From: Streptomyces zingiberis
GTDB taxonomy: Bacteria > Actinomycetota > Actinomycetes > Streptomycetales > Streptomycetaceae
Reading direction: 5' to 3'
NCBI RefSeq assembly: GCF_012034935.1
Contig: NZ_JAATEN010000008.1
Span: 235,271 to 299,270, forward strand
Length of the DNA: 64,000 nt
Below are positions 37,755-47,697 of this stretch, piece by piece. The position numbers were made by a program, and so were the translations under genes. Under the pieces are notes generated by a model. It saw nothing but the letters and a program-made list of their open reading frames with translations, searched no databases and was not told the DNA's origin. Numbering within the stretch: position 1 is the stretch's first letter; every line of letters begins with the position of its first letter.

Positions 37755-39638
37755 ATGACTGAGTATGGCCGGGGCGGAGGCTCCCCACCGTGGCACCCCG
37801 AGGACCCCCTCTACGGGGACCAGGGGTGGGACGGGCAGCAGACGGCCGACGGCCGCGCTCCGTACGGACACCAGGACCCCGGGTACACCGACGCCTACCA
37901 GCAGCACCCGCAGCAGCAGTACCACCAGCACGAGCAGCCGTACCCGCAGCAGCAACAGCAACAGCAGCCGTACCAACAGCAGCAACACCAGCAGCAGCAG
38001 CCGTACCCACAGCACCAGCAACACCAGCAGCAGTACCAGCAGTGGGACGCCCAGGGCGGGCACCACCCCGGTGAGCCGCACCCCGGACACCACCCGCAGC
38101 AGGGCGGTTACCCCGACCAGGGCGGGCAGCAGTACACCCAGGGCGGGTACCCCTACGGCTGGGAGGGCGGGCCGCAGGACACCGGTCAGGGCCACGCCGC
38201 CCCCGGGCCCTACGGCGCCGGGCCCGGGCAGCCCGGCGATCCCTACGGCCACCCCGGGCCGGGTGTCCATCCCCAGCAGGGCGCCGCCCCGGGGCACCCC
38301 CAGACCGGTGGCCCGGACCCGGGGGGCGACCCCGGTGAGCACCGCTTCTTCGCCGGCCGGCCGGACAGCGCGGCGGGGCGGCGTGGTGACGGCCCGGGCG
38401 GCGACGGAGGCTTCGGCTCTTCCGGCGGTCCCGAGGGCCCGGACGGCCCCGGGGACCCGTACGGGGACGAGGACGGCGCGGACGGCGAGGGGGATCACCA
38501 CGCCGGGGACGCCGGAGACGCTCCGGAGCCCGGCGGGCGCCGCGGTGCCCGGCCGCGGAAGCGCCGCTCCGGTGTGGCCTGCCTCTTCGTCGCCGTGGCC
38601 CTGGGCGGGGTCGCCGCGGGGGGCGGCTGGTTCGTCTACGACTTCTACCAGACGCGCTTCGGCCCGGCGCCGGACTTCTCCGGCAACGGTTCGGGGGCCG
38701 TCGCGGTGGAGATCCCGCCGGGCGCCGGCTCCGGTGAGATGGGCCGGATCCTCAAGGAGGCCGGGGTGGTGATGAGCGCTCAGGCGTTCGTCGACGCCGC
38801 GGGCGACAACCCGAAGGGCCTCTCCATCCAGCCCGGCGTCTACTCCATGAAGAAGAAGATGTCCGGCGAGGCCGCGGTGGCGTGGATGCTCTCCCCGGAG
38901 AGCCGCTCCACCCTGATCATTCCCGAGGGCATGCGCAACGCGCAGATCTACGCGACGATCGACAAGCGGCTGGAGCTGAAGCAGGGCACCACCGCCGGTA
39001 TCGCCGAGAAGCAGGCCGGCGACCTCGGGCTCCCGGACTGGGCGGACGACGACGCGGAGATCAAGGACCCCCTGGAGGGCTTTCTCTACCCGGCCCGTTA
39101 CGACCTGGCCGAGGACGCGAAACCGGCGGACGTCCTCAAGAAGATGGTGGCCCGCGCCACGGCCGAGTACGAGAAGCTGGATGTCGAGGCCGGCGCCGAG
39201 AAGGCGAACCTGGACTCGCCGCTGGAACTCGTCACCGTCGCCAGCCTGGTCCAGGCCGAGGGGAAGACCAGCGACGACTTCCGCAAGATGGCCCGGGTCG
39301 TCTACAACCGCCTCGACCCCGGGAACCAGGAGACGGCGGGCAGGCTGGAGTTCGACTCCGCCTTCAACTACCTCAAGGGCCAGAGCGAGATCAACATCGG
39401 CATCAAGGAGATCCGCAACCACGACGATCCCTACAACACCTACTTCTACCGCGGTCTGCCGCCCGGCCCCATCGCCAACCCGGGCGCCGACGCGCTGAAG
39501 GCCGCGATGGATCCCGAGCCGGGGGACTGGTACTACTTCGTCTCCGTGGACGGCGACACCACCGAGTTCGCGGAGACCCACGAGGAGCACGAGAAGCTCC
39601 GGCAGCGGTTCAACGAGAACCAGCGGAACAAGGGCTGA
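37755..39638 (+). CDS. mltG: Endolytic peptidoglycan transglycosylase MltG with long Gln-rich N-terminus
   Basis: Cuts nascent glycan strands at the membrane. The 627-residue protein has an unusual cytoplasmic lead of about 270 residues: a Gln/His/Tyr-rich tract (about 49-97) then Gly/Pro/Asp-rich sequence. A membrane helix lies at about 273-295, then a LysM-like region and the YceG catalytic domain with E502 in VQAEGKTSDDF and the YNRL motif at 517-520. The catalytic glutamate aligns with E218 of E. coli MltG. ATG 37755 follows AGGGG. The lead is encoded largely by CAG/CAA repeats (37899-38045). aroE starts two bases after the stop. Confidence 0.93.
   Translation: MTEYGRGGGSPPWHPEDPLYGDQGWDGQQTADGRAPYGHQDPGYTDAYQQHPQQQYHQHEQPYPQQQQQQQPYQQQQHQQQQPYPQHQQHQQQYQQWDAQGGHHPGEPHPGHHPQQGGYPDQGGQQYTQGGYPYGWEGGPQDTGQGHAAPGPYGAGPGQPGDPYGHPGPGVHPQQGAAPGHPQTGGPDPGGDPGEHRFFAGRPDSAAGRRGDGPGGDGGFGSSGGPEGPDGPGDPYGDEDGADGEGDHHAGDAGDAPEPGGRRGARPRKRRSGVACLFVAVALGGVAAGGGWFVYDFYQTRFGPAPDFSGNGSGAVAVEIPPGAGSGEMGRILKEAGVVMSAQAFVDAAGDNPKGLSIQPGVYSMKKKMSGEAAVAWMLSPESRSTLIIPEGMRNAQIYATIDKRLELKQGTTAGIAEKQAGDLGLPDWADDDAEIKDPLEGFLYPARYDLAEDAKPADVLKKMVARATAEYEKLDVEAGAEKANLDSPLELVTVASLVQAEGKTSDDFRKMARVVYNRLDPGNQETAGRLEFDSAFNYLKGQSEINIGIKEIRNHDDPYNTYFYRGLPPGPIANPGADALKAAMDPEPGDWYYFVSVDGDTTEFAETHEEHEKLRQRFNENQRNKG
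37899..38045 (+). repeat. CAG/CAA-rich low-complexity tract in mltG
   Basis: A run of mixed CAG, CAA, CAC and TAC codons encodes the Gln/His/Tyr-rich segment. It has lower third-position GC than the surrounding gene because of the CAA codons. Confidence 0.8.
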
Positions 39639-39640
39639 CC

Positions 39641-40552
39641 ATGGCGGAGGAACCCCCGGCAACCGCGGCGCCCGAACCGTCCGCGGTCCCTGAACGGTCC
39701 GCGCCGGCGCGCACGGCGGCCGGCGCGCGGCGCGCCGCGGTGCTGGGCAAGCCCGTGGCGCACTCGCTCTCCCCGGTGCTGCACCGCGCCGCGTACGCCG
39801 CGCTCGGCCTGGACGGCTGGAGCTACGGCCGCCAGGAGCTGGACGAGGCGGCGCTGCCCGCGTTCCTCGACGGGCTGGACGCGGGCTGGGCGGGGCTGTC
39901 GCTCACCATGCCGCTCAAGCGCGCCGTCATCCCCCTGCTCGACACGGTGGGGGAGACCGCCGCCGCGGTGGAGGCCGTCAACACGGTGGTCCTCACCGGT
40001 GACGGCCGCCGCCACGGGGAGAACACGGACGTCCCCGGCCTGGTGGCCGCCCTCCGGGAGCGGGGGGTGGAGCGGGTGGAGCGGGCGGCCGTCCTCGGGG
40101 CCGGGGCCACCGCCTCCTCCGCGCTCGCCGCGCTCGCCCGGATCTGCGACGGCGAGGTCACGGCGTACGTCCGCAGCGAGCGCCGGGCGGCCGAGATGCG
40201 CGGGTGGGGCGAGCGGCTGGGACTCCGCCTGCGGACCGCGGACTGGGACGGCGCCACCGGCGCCCTCCGCGCGCCTCTGGTGATCGCCACCACCCCCGCC
40301 GGCGCGGCCGACCACCTCGCCGCGGCCGTGCCCGAGCGGCCCGGCACCCTCTTCGACGTGCTCTACGAACCCTGGCCGACGCCGCTCGCCGCCGCCTGGG
40401 CGGCCCGGGGCGGGGCGGTGCTCGGCGGGCTGGACCTCCTGGTCCACCAGGCCGTCCTCCAGGTCGAGCTGATGACCGGGCGCGTTCCGGCGCCGCTGGC
40501 GGCGATGCGCGCGGCGGGGGAGGCGGCGCTGGCCGCGCGGGGCGGCGGCTGA
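39641..40552 (+). CDS. aroE: Shikimate dehydrogenase
   Basis: Reduces 3-dehydroshikimate with NADPH. The 303-residue protein has the substrate-binding SLSPVLH motif, the catalytic Lys in LTMPLKRAV, an Asp in ENTDVPG, the nucleotide loop [10 protein letters not shown] and the C-terminal LVHQAVLQ segment. The first 30 residues are a Pro/Ala lead. ATG 39641 directly follows mltG with AAGGG as ribosome site. The nucleotide loop differs slightly from the canonical GAGGAARA, but the key glycines remain. Confidence 0.93.
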   Translation: MAEEPPATAAPEPSAVPERSAPARTAAGARRAAVLGKPVAHSLSPVLHRAAYAALGLDGWSYGRQELDEAALPAFLDGLDAGWAGLSLTMPLKRAVIPLLDTVGETAAAVEAVNTVVLTGDGRRHGENTDVPGLVAALRERGVERVERAAVLGAGATASSALAALARICDGEVTAYVRSERRAAEMRGWGERLGLRLRTADWDGATGALRAPLVIATTPAGAADHLAAAVPERPGTLFDVLYEPWPTPLAAAWAARGGAVLGGLDLLVHQAVLQVELMTGRVPAPLAAMRAAGEAALAARGGG

Positions 40553-40713
40553 TCCCGGCCGCCCGCCGGAGGCGTTCACCCGCCGGTACACCTGTCCGGC
40601 TGGTGGACCGCGGGCCGATCCGGCCCGTCCGGCATGGGAGGATCGGCGGTGGCGGGCCGGGGCCGCGCAGCCGGCCGAGCCGCCGCACACGAGGCGCGAG
40701 CAGAGGAGACCCG

Positions 40714-41898
40714 TTGAGCAGGTTGCGCTGGCTGACCGCGGGAGAGTCGCACGGACCCGCCCTGGTCGCGACGGTGGAGGGACTGCCCGCGGGCGTCCCG
40801 GTCACCACGGACATGGTGGCGGACGCCCTGGCCCGGCGGCGGCTGGGCTACGGCCGCGGCGCCCGGATGAAGTTCGAGCGGGACGAGGTCACCTTCCTCG
40901 GGGGCGTCCGCCACGGGCTCACCCTCGGCTCCCCGGTGGCCGTCATGGTCGGCAACACCGAGTGGCCCAAGTGGGAGCAGGTCATGGCCGCCGACCCGGT
41001 GGACCCGGCGGTCCTCGCGGAGCTGGCCCGTAACGCCCCCCTGACCCGTCCCCGCCCGGGCCACGCCGACCTGGCCGGGATGCAGAAGTACGGCTTCGAC
41101 GAGGCCCGCCCGGTGCTGGAGCGCGCCTCCGCCCGGGAGACGGCGGCCCGGGTGGCGCTGGGCGCCGTCGCCCGCTCCTATCTCCGCGAGACCGCCGGTA
41201 TCGGCATCGTCTCCCACGTCGTCGAACTGGGCGCGGCCAAGGCCCCGTACGGCAGCCGGCCCACCGAGGAGGACGTGGCGCGGCTCGACGCCGACCCCGT
41301 GCGCTGCCTCGACCCGGCGGCGAGCGAGGCGATGGTCGCCGAGATCGACCAGGCGCACAAGGACGGCGACACCCTCGGCGGGGTCGTCGAGGTGCTGGCC
41401 CACGGCGTCCCCGTCGGGCTCGGCTCGCACGTCCACTGGGACCGCCGGCTGGACGCCCGGCTGGCCGGCGCCCTCATGGGCATCCAGGCCATCAAGGGCG
41501 TGGAGCTGGGCGACGGTTTCGAACTCGCGCGGGTGCCCGGGTCCCGGGCGCACGACGAGATCGTCACCACCGGGGACGGCATCCGGCGCTCCTCCGGCCG
41601 CTCCGGCGGCACCGAGGGCGGCCTCTCCACGGGCGAGACGCTGCGCGTGCGGGCCGCGATGAAACCCATCGCCACCGTGCCGCGCGCCCTGGCCACGGTG
41701 GACGTCGCCACCGGCGAGGCGGCCCGGGCGCACCACCAGCGCTCCGACGTGTGCGCGGTGCCCGCGGCGGGCATCGTGGCCGAGGCCATGGTCGCCCTGG
41801 TGCTGGCGGACGCCGTCGCCGAGAAGTTCGGCGGCGACAGCGTGACCGAGACCCGGCGCAACGTCCGCGCGTTCCTCGACAACCTGGCCATCCGGTGA
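40714..41898 (+). CDS. aroC: Chorismate synthase
   Basis: Converts EPSP to chorismate with reduced FMN. The 394-residue protein starts with the hallmark [14 protein letters not shown] and contains [32 protein letters not shown] and the terminal segment with RRNVRAFL. The start is TTG at 40714 behind AGAGGAG; no ATG or GTG fits the conserved N-terminus. The 161-base gap to aroE may hold a promoter. Its stop overlaps aroK. Confidence 0.96.
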   Translation: MSRLRWLTAGESHGPALVATVEGLPAGVPVTTDMVADALARRRLGYGRGARMKFERDEVTFLGGVRHGLTLGSPVAVMVGNTEWPKWEQVMAADPVDPAVLAELARNAPLTRPRPGHADLAGMQKYGFDEARPVLERASARETAARVALGAVARSYLRETAGIGIVSHVVELGAAKAPYGSRPTEEDVARLDADPVRCLDPAASEAMVAEIDQAHKDGDTLGGVVEVLAHGVPVGLGSHVHWDRRLDARLAGALMGIQAIKGVELGDGFELARVPGSRAHDEIVTTGDGIRRSSGRSGGTEGGLSTGETLRVRAAMKPIATVPRALATVDVATGEAARAHHQRSDVCAVPAAGIVAEAMVALVLADAVAEKFGGDSVTETRRNVRAFLDNLAIR

Positions 41899-42440
41899 AC
41901 GGCGGCACCACCCCCGGAGCGCCGGGCCCCGGCCCGCGCGCCGTGCTGGTCGGCCCGCCCGGCTCCGGCAAGTCCACGGTGGGCCCGCTGCTCGCCGAGC
42001 GGCTGGGCACCGGCTACCGGGACACCGACGCCGACGTGGAACGGGCGGCGGGCAAGCCCATCGCGGAGATCTTCGTGGAGGACGGCGAGCCGCGCTTCCG
42101 CGCCCTGGAGCGGCGCGCCGTCCAGGAGGCCGTCGCGGACCACACCGGCGTCCTCTCCCTGGGCGGCGGCGCGATCCTCGACGCGGCGACCCGGAAACTG
42201 CTGACCGGGCTGCCCGTCGTCTTCCTGGACGTCGAACTCGCCGACGCCGTACAGCGCGTCGGGCTCGCCACCGCGCGCCCGCTGCTCGCCGTCAACCCCC
42301 GGCAGCGGTGGCGCACGCTGATGGAGGAACGCCGCCCGCTCTACACGGAGGTGGCCCGCGTCACCGTGCCCACCGGGGGACGCGGACCGGAGGAGGTCGC
42401 CGAGGCAGTCCTGGACGCCCTCGCGCCGGGGCAGGGCTGA
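41895..42440 (+). CDS. aroK: Shikimate kinase
   Basis: Phosphorylates shikimate with ATP. The 181-residue P-loop kinase has Walker [10 protein letters not shown] (20-28), the shikimate-binding [10 protein letters not shown] and GGGAI, and the lid region ARPLL. GTG 41895 overlaps the aroC stop (GTGA). The gap of 242 bases to aroB is GC-rich and shows no gene. Confidence 0.95.
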   Translation: MNGGTTPGAPGPGPRAVLVGPPGSGKSTVGPLLAERLGTGYRDTDADVERAAGKPIAEIFVEDGEPRFRALERRAVQEAVADHTGVLSLGGGAILDAATRKLLTGLPVVFLDVELADAVQRVGLATARPLLAVNPRQRWRTLMEERRPLYTEVARVTVPTGGRGPEEVAEAVLDALAPGQG

Positions 42441-42682
42441 CCTTCCCGCCGCAGGGCCGTGGCCGCCCGGGCCGCCGCGCGGGGCCTCGCGCCCCGTCCC
42501 GTCCCGGGTGAGCCGCGGCCCGGCCGGTGCCCGGTGGGTGCCGCGCCGCCCGGCCGGTTCTCCCCGGTCCCGTTCCACCCCCCGGTTCTCCCCGCCCTGC
42601 TCCCCAGGAGCCCGTTCCTCCCCCGCAAGCGGGAGGCGCCCCCACCCCGGCCGGACGCCGGGGCACCCACGGAGGAATCCCG

Positions 42683-43783
42683 ATGAGCGAGACATCCACC
42701 GCACCCACCCGGGTCGAGGTCGGCTCCACGGCCGGCACCGATCCCTACACCGTGCTGATCGGCCGGCGGCTCCTCGGCGAGCTGCCCGGTCTGATCGGGC
42801 ATGGCGCCCGCCGGGTGGCGGTGATCCACCCCGAGGCGCTGGAGGCCACCGGCGAGGCGCTCCGCGCGGACCTGGCCGGGCAGGGGTACCAGGCCGTCGC
42901 GATCCAGGTGCCCAACGCCGAGGAGGCGAAGACCGCCGAGGTCGCCGCCTACTGCTGGAAGGCGCTCGGCCAGTCCGGCTTCACCCGCAGTGACGTGATC
43001 GTCGGCGTCGGCGGCGGAGCCACCACGGACCTGGCCGGTTTCGTGGCCGCGAGCTGGCTGCGCGGCGTCCGCTGGATCGCCGTGCCCACCACCGTCCTCG
43101 GCATGGTGGACGCGGCCGTCGGCGGCAAGACCGGCATCAACACCGCCGAGGGCAAGAACCTCGTCGGCGCCTTCCACCCACCCGCCGGGGTCCTGTGCGA
43201 CCTGGCCTCCCTCGACTCGCTCCCCGTCAACGACTACGTCAGCGGGCTCGCCGAAGTGATCAAGGCGGGGTTCATCGCCGATCCGGCGATCCTCGACCTC
43301 GTCGAGAGCGATCCGGACGAGGCGCGCAGGCCGGACGGGCGGTTCACCGCGGAACTGGTGGAGCGCTCCGTGCGGGTCAAGGCCGCGGTGGTCTCCTCCG
43401 ACCTCAAGGAGGCCGGCCCGCGGGAGGTCCTCAACTACGGCCACACCCTCGGGCACGCGATCGAGAAGAACGAGCGCTACACGTGGCGGCACGGCGCGGC
43501 CGTCGCCATCGGCATGGTCTTCGCCGCCGAACTCGCCCGGCTCGCGGGGCGGCTGGACGACGCCACCGCCGACCGGCACCGCGCGGTGCTGGAGGCCGTC
43601 GGGCTGCCGGTGGCCTACCGCGGCGACCAGTGGCCCCGGCTGCTGGAGACCATGAAGGTCGACAAGAAGTCCCGCGGCGACCTGCTCCGCTTCGTCGTCC
43701 TGGACGGGCTCGCCAGGCCCGCCGTGCTGGAGGGGCCGGACCCGGCCGTCCTGCTCGCCGCCTACGGGGAGGTGTCCCGGTGA
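42683..43783 (+). CDS. aroB: 3-dehydroquinate synthase
   Basis: Cyclises DAHP to 3-dehydroquinate using NAD and a metal. The 366-residue protein shows the [19 protein letters not shown] region, the KTGIN loop, and metal ligands in EVIKAG and the HTLGHAIE motif. ATG 42683 follows GGAGGAATCCCG. Its stop overlaps the aroQ start, so the two enzymes of successive steps are coupled. Confidence 0.96.
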   Translation: MSETSTAPTRVEVGSTAGTDPYTVLIGRRLLGELPGLIGHGARRVAVIHPEALEATGEALRADLAGQGYQAVAIQVPNAEEAKTAEVAAYCWKALGQSGFTRSDVIVGVGGGATTDLAGFVAASWLRGVRWIAVPTTVLGMVDAAVGGKTGINTAEGKNLVGAFHPPAGVLCDLASLDSLPVNDYVSGLAEVIKAGFIADPAILDLVESDPDEARRPDGRFTAELVERSVRVKAAVVSSDLKEAGPREVLNYGHTLGHAIEKNERYTWRHGAAVAIGMVFAAELARLAGRLDDATADRHRAVLEAVGLPVAYRGDQWPRLLETMKVDKKSRGDLLRFVVLDGLARPAVLEGPDPAVLLAAYGEVSR

Positions 43784-44265
43784 CCGCCGCTCCGCGCCGG
43801 GTGCTGGTGCTCAACGGCCCCAACCTGGGCCGGCTGGGCTCCCGGGAGCCGGACGTCTACGGTTCCACGAGCTACCGGGGCCTGGTCGAGGAGTGCGCCC
43901 GGACCGGGGCCGAACTCGGTTTCGAGGTCGAGGTGCGGGAGACCAACGACGAGGGCGAGATGATCCGCTGGCTGCACGAGGCGGCCGACGGCCGGACCCC
44001 CGTCGTGCTCAATCCCGGCGCGTTCACCCACTACTCGTACGGGATGCGGGACGCCGCGGCGCAGCGCACCGCGCCGCTGATCGAGGTGCACATCTCCAAC
44101 CCGTACGCCCGGGAGGAGTTCCGGCACACCTCCGTGGTCGCGGCGGTCGCCTCCGGGACGGTCGCCGGGTTCGGCATCGGCTCCTACCGGCTCGCGCTGC
44201 GCGCCCTGGCCGACGCCGCCGCCGGGGCCGACGGGCCGGGCGGGACGGCGGAGGGGACGGGCTGA
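43780..44265 (+). CDS. aroQ: 3-dehydroquinate dehydratase, type II
   Basis: Dehydrates 3-dehydroquinate to 3-dehydroshikimate. The 161-residue protein is of the small dodecameric type II class: [20 protein letters not shown] with the catalytic Tyr, [10 protein letters not shown], and [18 protein letters not shown] 43780 overlaps aroB. The hairpin at 44278 probably ends the aro operon. Confidence 0.95.
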   Translation: MTAAPRRVLVLNGPNLGRLGSREPDVYGSTSYRGLVEECARTGAELGFEVEVRETNDEGEMIRWLHEAADGRTPVVLNPGAFTHYSYGMRDAAAQRTAPLIEVHISNPYAREEFRHTSVVAAVASGTVAGFGIGSYRLALRALADAAAGADGPGGTAEGTG

Positions 44266-44277
44266 CCGGGAGCGTAC

Positions 44278-44310
44278 GCCTCCGGCCGTCCCCGGGAGGC
44301 GGCCGGAGGC
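44278..44310 (+). terminator. Terminator after aroQ
   Basis: An 11-bp stem (GCCTCCGGCCG / CGGCCGGAGGC) closes an 11-base GC-rich loop, 12 bases after the aroQ stop. Confidence 0.65.
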
Positions 44311-44404
44311 GGTACCTTTCGATAGCGTCCGGCCGCACGGCCGGACCGGCCAGCCGATATCCGAACACCGGTCAGTCCGCCCGCACGAGACGGAGACTCA
44401 GCGG

Positions 44405-45373
44405 ATGCAGCACGCGACGGGGGCTCCGCTGCCACCGCCCCACGGCCCCGTGAACGACTCCTGGGCGCCGCCGCCGGGACCCGGGCCGCGGGGTCCGCAC
44501 CCCGCCCCGCGCCCGGCGGGCCCCGCCCCGGCCGGGCCGGTGCCACCGCCCGCGCCCCCGCCGGGACAGGCACCCCCGCCACCCGCGCCGCACCACCCGC
44601 CGCGGCAGCCCGCCACACCGCCGTACGGGCACCCGGCCGCCCCCGGCGGACACCCGGCCCCGGCCCCGCCGCCGCACGCGGGGCACCACACCCACACCCA
44701 CACCCCGCCGCCGCCCCCGCCGCCTCCGCCGTCCGCGCCGGACGCCACGGGCCACCTGAGGCTGCCCGCCGGCGCGCCCGCCCCGGCGCCGGGCACCGCC
44801 GGGGCGGACGCGGCGCACGCCGCCGTCGCGGTGCTGCTGATAGGCCCGGCCGGCGCGGGCAAGACCACCGTCGCCCGGCACTGGGCGGACCGCCGCCGGG
44901 TGCCCACGGCCCACATCAGCCTGGACGACGTCCGCGAGTGGGTCCGCTCCGGCTTCGCCGACCCCCGCGCCGGCTGGAACGACCACTCCGAGGCGCAGTA
45001 CCGCCTGGCCCGCCGCACCTGCGGGTTCGCCGCGCGCAACTTCCTGGCCAACGGCATCTCCTGCATCCTGGACGACGCCGTCTTCCCGGACCGCCCGGCC
45101 GTCGGCCTCGGCGGCTGGAAACGGCACGTCGGCCCCGGACTGGTGCCGGTGGTGCTGCTGCCCGGGCTGGAGATCGTCCTGGAGCGGAACGCGGCGCGCA
45201 GCGGCACCCGGCGGCTGGACGACGACGAGGTCGCCCGCATCCACGGCCGGATGGCCGGCTGGTACGGCTCCGGGCTGCCGATCATCGACAACTCACAGCT
45301 GGACGTGGCCGCCACCGCCCAGGCCCTGGACGAGGCCATCGCCCGCAGTCTGGCAGGGCTCCCGCCGTCCTGA
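44405..45373 (+). CDS. P-loop ATPase/kinase-like protein with long Pro-rich N-terminus
   Basis: A 322-residue protein in two parts. Residues 1-135 are Pro/Ala/Gly/His-rich and disordered, with a run of nine prolines near 101-109 and a His-Thr repeat before it. Residues 140-322 form a P-loop NTPase of the zeta-toxin/polynucleotide kinase type: Walker A GPAGAGKT (147-154), an acidic DDV after the second strand, and an Arg-rich lid (RNAARSGTRRLDDDEV). The substrate is unknown. ATG 44405 has GGAG upstream. It lies between aroQ and the M24 peptidase, and its neighbours give no clue. Confidence 0.85.
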   Translation: MQHATGAPLPPPHGPVNDSWAPPPGPGPRGPHPAPRPAGPAPAGPVPPPAPPPGQAPPPPAPHHPPRQPATPPYGHPAAPGGHPAPAPPPHAGHHTHTHTPPPPPPPPPSAPDATGHLRLPAGAPAPAPGTAGADAAHAAVAVLLIGPAGAGKTTVARHWADRRRVPTAHISLDDVREWVRSGFADPRAGWNDHSEAQYRLARRTCGFAARNFLANGISCILDDAVFPDRPAVGLGGWKRHVGPGLVPVVLLPGLEIVLERNAARSGTRRLDDDEVARIHGRMAGWYGSGLPIIDNSQLDVAATAQALDEAIARSLAGLPPS

Positions 45374-45490
45374 GCCGGGTCCTTCGTGATCCGGCGGCCC
45401 CCTCGGCCCCTCGCCCCCTCGGCCCCTCGGCCGGGTACCGGCCGCGCGAACGGGCCGGGGACGCCGCCGTGGGCGTGGCTGCCCGCGTCC

Positions 45491-45517
45491 GGGGCGTCCG
45501 GGGCGTCCGGGGCGTCC
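45491..45517. repeat. 9-bp tandem repeat
   Basis: Three exact copies of GGGGCGTCC. Confidence 0.8.
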
Positions 45518-45624
45518 GGGACCCGCGGGCACGGCCACGGACGGATGGCCCGCCCCAAGGGCCCGCGACGGCGCCCCAGGCCCCGCCGTCCGGCCCGGCC
45601 CCACGGCACGGTTACGCCCCCCTC

Positions 45625-45712
45625 GTGCCGTCCCGGCCCCGATGGCACCGGCGCGCCCCCGTGCGGTCCCGGCCCCCATGGCACCGGCGCGCCCCCCGTG
45701 CCGTCCCGGCCC
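45625..45712. repeat. 36-37-bp tandem repeat, about 2.4 copies
   Basis: A unit beginning GTGCCGTCCCGGCCCC and ending in a C-run occurs twice with few changes and a third time in part. It is non-coding; the unit length varies by one base. Confidence 0.75.
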
Positions 45713-45889
45713 TCGCACCCGCCCGCGTCCCCGGCCCGCCCGCGTCCCCGGCGGATCATCCCGCCGGGCCCCGGCGCGTACGCCCGTCCCCGCAGCTGCC
45801 CCCGGGACACGGCCGGGCCGCCGTCCCGACCCCCCGTACCGCTCTCCCCGTCCGGGCGTCTCCAGGGGGCCCGGTCCCGGTAGCGCGCC

Positions 45890-45895
45890 TAGGCT
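45890..45895 (+). promoter_or_regulatory. -10 element for a leaderless M24 peptidase mRNA
   Basis: TAGGCT ends six bases before the ATG at 45902, so transcription would start on the start codon. No ribosome site is present. Confidence 0.5.
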
Positions 45896-45901
45896 CGGGG
45901 C

Positions 45902-47026
45902 ATGTCCGAGGCGCACGCGGCACGCCGCTCGCAGCTCCGCGACCGCTGCGCGGCCGCCGGGAGTACCGCGGTCCTCGTGACACGTCCCGCCAACATCCGG
46001 TACCTCGCCGGGGCGGCGCCCGCCGGCGCCGCGCTGCTGCTGGCCCCCGGCGGGCCCGGCGGGCCGGTCGGCGACCTGCTGCTCTGCCCGCGCCCGCCCG
46101 CCGGGGACCTCGCCGGCGGTCTGCTCACCGGCGAGCTGCGGGCCCGGACGCTCTCCGCGGCCGCCGCCGACGCCGCCGTGGAGGCCGCCGGCCTGGCCGC
46201 CGCGGCGGGCGCGGAGCAGCTCGTGGTGGAGGAACACCATCTCTCCGTCACCCGGCACCGGGCGGTGGGCGCCGCCGCCCCCGGGCTCCGTCTCACCGAC
46301 CTCGGCCGCGCCGTGGAGCAGCAGCGGCTGGTCAAGGACGAGCAGGAGATCGCCGCCCTCCGGATCGCCGCGGAGATCGCCGACCAGGCGCTGGGGGAAC
46401 TGCTGGAGTCGATCCTGGTCGGCCGCACCGAGCGCCATCTGGCGCTGGAGCTGGAGCGCCGCCTCATCGACCACGGCGCGGACGGCCCCGCCTTCCCCAC
46501 CTCCGTCGGGACCGGTCCCCACTCCGGGCTGCCCGGTCACCGTCCCTCCGACCGCCGGGTGGAGGAGGGCGACTTCCTCAGCGTCTGCCTCGGCGCGGGC
46601 TACGGCGGTTACCACTGCGAGCTGGGGCGGACCTTCGTCATCGGCACCACACCGGCCCGCTGGCAGATCGAGCTGTACGAGGTGGTCTTCGCCGCCCAGC
46701 GGGCGGGCCGGGAGGCGCTCGCCCCGGACGTCCCCTACCGGGACGTCGACCGGGCGGCCCGTCAGATCCTGGACGCGGCCGGGTACGGCGGCGGGCTCCC
46801 GGTCCCCACGGGGCACGGGGTCGGGCTGGAAATCCGGGAGGACCCCGAACTCTCCCCGGGAGCCATGGGTAAACTGGACGCTTGTGTGCCGGTCACCGTC
46901 GAACCGGGGGTCCACCTCCCGGGCCGGGGCGGGGTCCGGATCGATGACACGCTCGTCGTCCGCCCCGAGGCGGACGGCGGACCCGAGCTACTCACCATCA
47001 CGACCAAGGAACTGCTCGCGCTGTAG
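45902..47026 (+). CDS. M24-family (Xaa-Pro peptidase-like) protein with altered metal site
   Basis: A 374-residue protein with an N-terminal creatinase-like domain (about 1-135) and a C-terminal pita-bread domain, the layout of Xaa-Pro aminopeptidase and prolidase. The usual metal ligands are Asp, Asp, His, Glu, Glu. Here the aligned residues are C229 (in [12 protein letters not shown]), E240 (in CELGRTF), H305 (in GHGVGLE), E334 (in TVEPGVH) and D348 (in VRIDDT). The spacing of 11 between the first two is kept. Three of five ligands are thus changed, so the metal centre may differ or be lost. The ATG at 45902 fits a leaderless message. efp follows at a distance of 104 bases, a common pairing in bacteria. 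Confidence 0.88.
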   Translation: MSEAHAARRSQLRDRCAAAGSTAVLVTRPANIRYLAGAAPAGAALLLAPGGPGGPVGDLLLCPRPPAGDLAGGLLTGELRARTLSAAAADAAVEAAGLAAAAGAEQLVVEEHHLSVTRHRAVGAAAPGLRLTDLGRAVEQQRLVKDEQEIAALRIAAEIADQALGELLESILVGRTERHLALELERRLIDHGADGPAFPTSVGTGPHSGLPGHRPSDRRVEEGDFLSVCLGAGYGGYHCELGRTFVIGTTPARWQIELYEVVFAAQRAGREALAPDVPYRDVDRAARQILDAAGYGGGLPVPTGHGVGLEIREDPELSPGAMGKLDACVPVTVEPGVHLPGRGGVRIDDTLVVRPEADGGPELLTITTKELLAL

Positions 47027-47130
47027 CGGGCCCGCGTCCGCGCGTGCGCATTCGCCGTCGGCGCCGTGGCCGCTGTAGCCTGCCGCAGGCCCTTGATTCC
47101 ACCAGCTTCAGTCCAGGAGACACCGCAACC

Positions 47131-47697
47131 GTGGCGACCACGAACGACCTCAAGAACGGCATGGTGCTCAAGCTCGAAGGCGGCCAGCTCTGGTCCGTCG
47201 TCGAGTTCCAGCACGTCAAGCCCGGCAAGGGCCCCGCCTTCGTCCGCACCAAGCTGAAGAACGTCCTCTCCGGCAAGACGGTCGACAAGACCTTCAACGC
47301 CGGTGTGAAGGTCGAGACGGCGGTGGTGGACCGCAGGGGAATGCAGTTCTCCTACAAGGACGGCAGCGACTTCGTCTTCATGGACTCGGAGACGTTCGAC
47401 CAGATCTACATCACTCCGGAGACGGTCGGCGACGCCGCCAACTACCTGCTGGAGGGGTTCGAGGCGGTCGTCGCGATGTACGAGGGCAACCCGCTGTACA
47501 TCGAGCTCCCCGCCGCCGTCGAGCTCACCATCGAGTACACCGAGCCGGGTGTGCAGGGCGACCGCTCCACCGGCGGCTCCAAGCCGGCCAAGCTGGAGAC
47601 GGGCTACGAGATCGGCGTGCCCCTGTTCATCACCACCGGCGAGAAGATCAAGGTGGACACCCGCTCCGGCGAGTACCTCGGCCGGGTGACGGGCTGA
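47131..47697 (+). CDS. efp: Elongation factor P
   Basis: Relieves ribosome stalling at proline stretches. The 188-residue protein has the three-domain KOW/OB/C-terminal layout. The loop that reaches the peptidyl-tRNA has K33 in KPGKGPAF, and the palindromic PGKGP form is that of actinobacterial EF-P, which in characterised cases works without lysine modification. GTG 47131 follows CAGGAGACACC; an upstream in-frame start at 47044 has no support. nusB begins on the next base after the stop. Confidence 0.96.
   Translation: MATTNDLKNGMVLKLEGGQLWSVVEFQHVKPGKGPAFVRTKLKNVLSGKTVDKTFNAGVKVETAVVDRRGMQFSYKDGSDFVFMDSETFDQIYITPETVGDAANYLLEGFEAVVAMYEGNPLYIELPAAVELTIEYTEPGVQGDRSTGGSKPAKLETGYEIGVPLFITTGEKIKVDTRSGEYLGRVTG

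Larger units (their letters stand above)
45374..45901. other. Non-coding gap before the M24 peptidase gene
   Basis: A 528-base gap dominated by tandem repeats (45491-45517 and 45625-45712). Open frames through it are Pro/Arg/Gly-rich and repetitive, so I take it as non-coding. The promoter for the next gene is at its right end. Confidence 0.5.

Noticed and set aside
37899..38045. CRISPR-like array
   Set aside because: The short repeats are CAG/CAA codons in frame within mltG, with no spacers.
44405..45373. Toxin-antitoxin module based on the zeta-toxin-like P-loop
   Set aside because: There is no small antitoxin gene on either side, and the gene sits among housekeeping genes.
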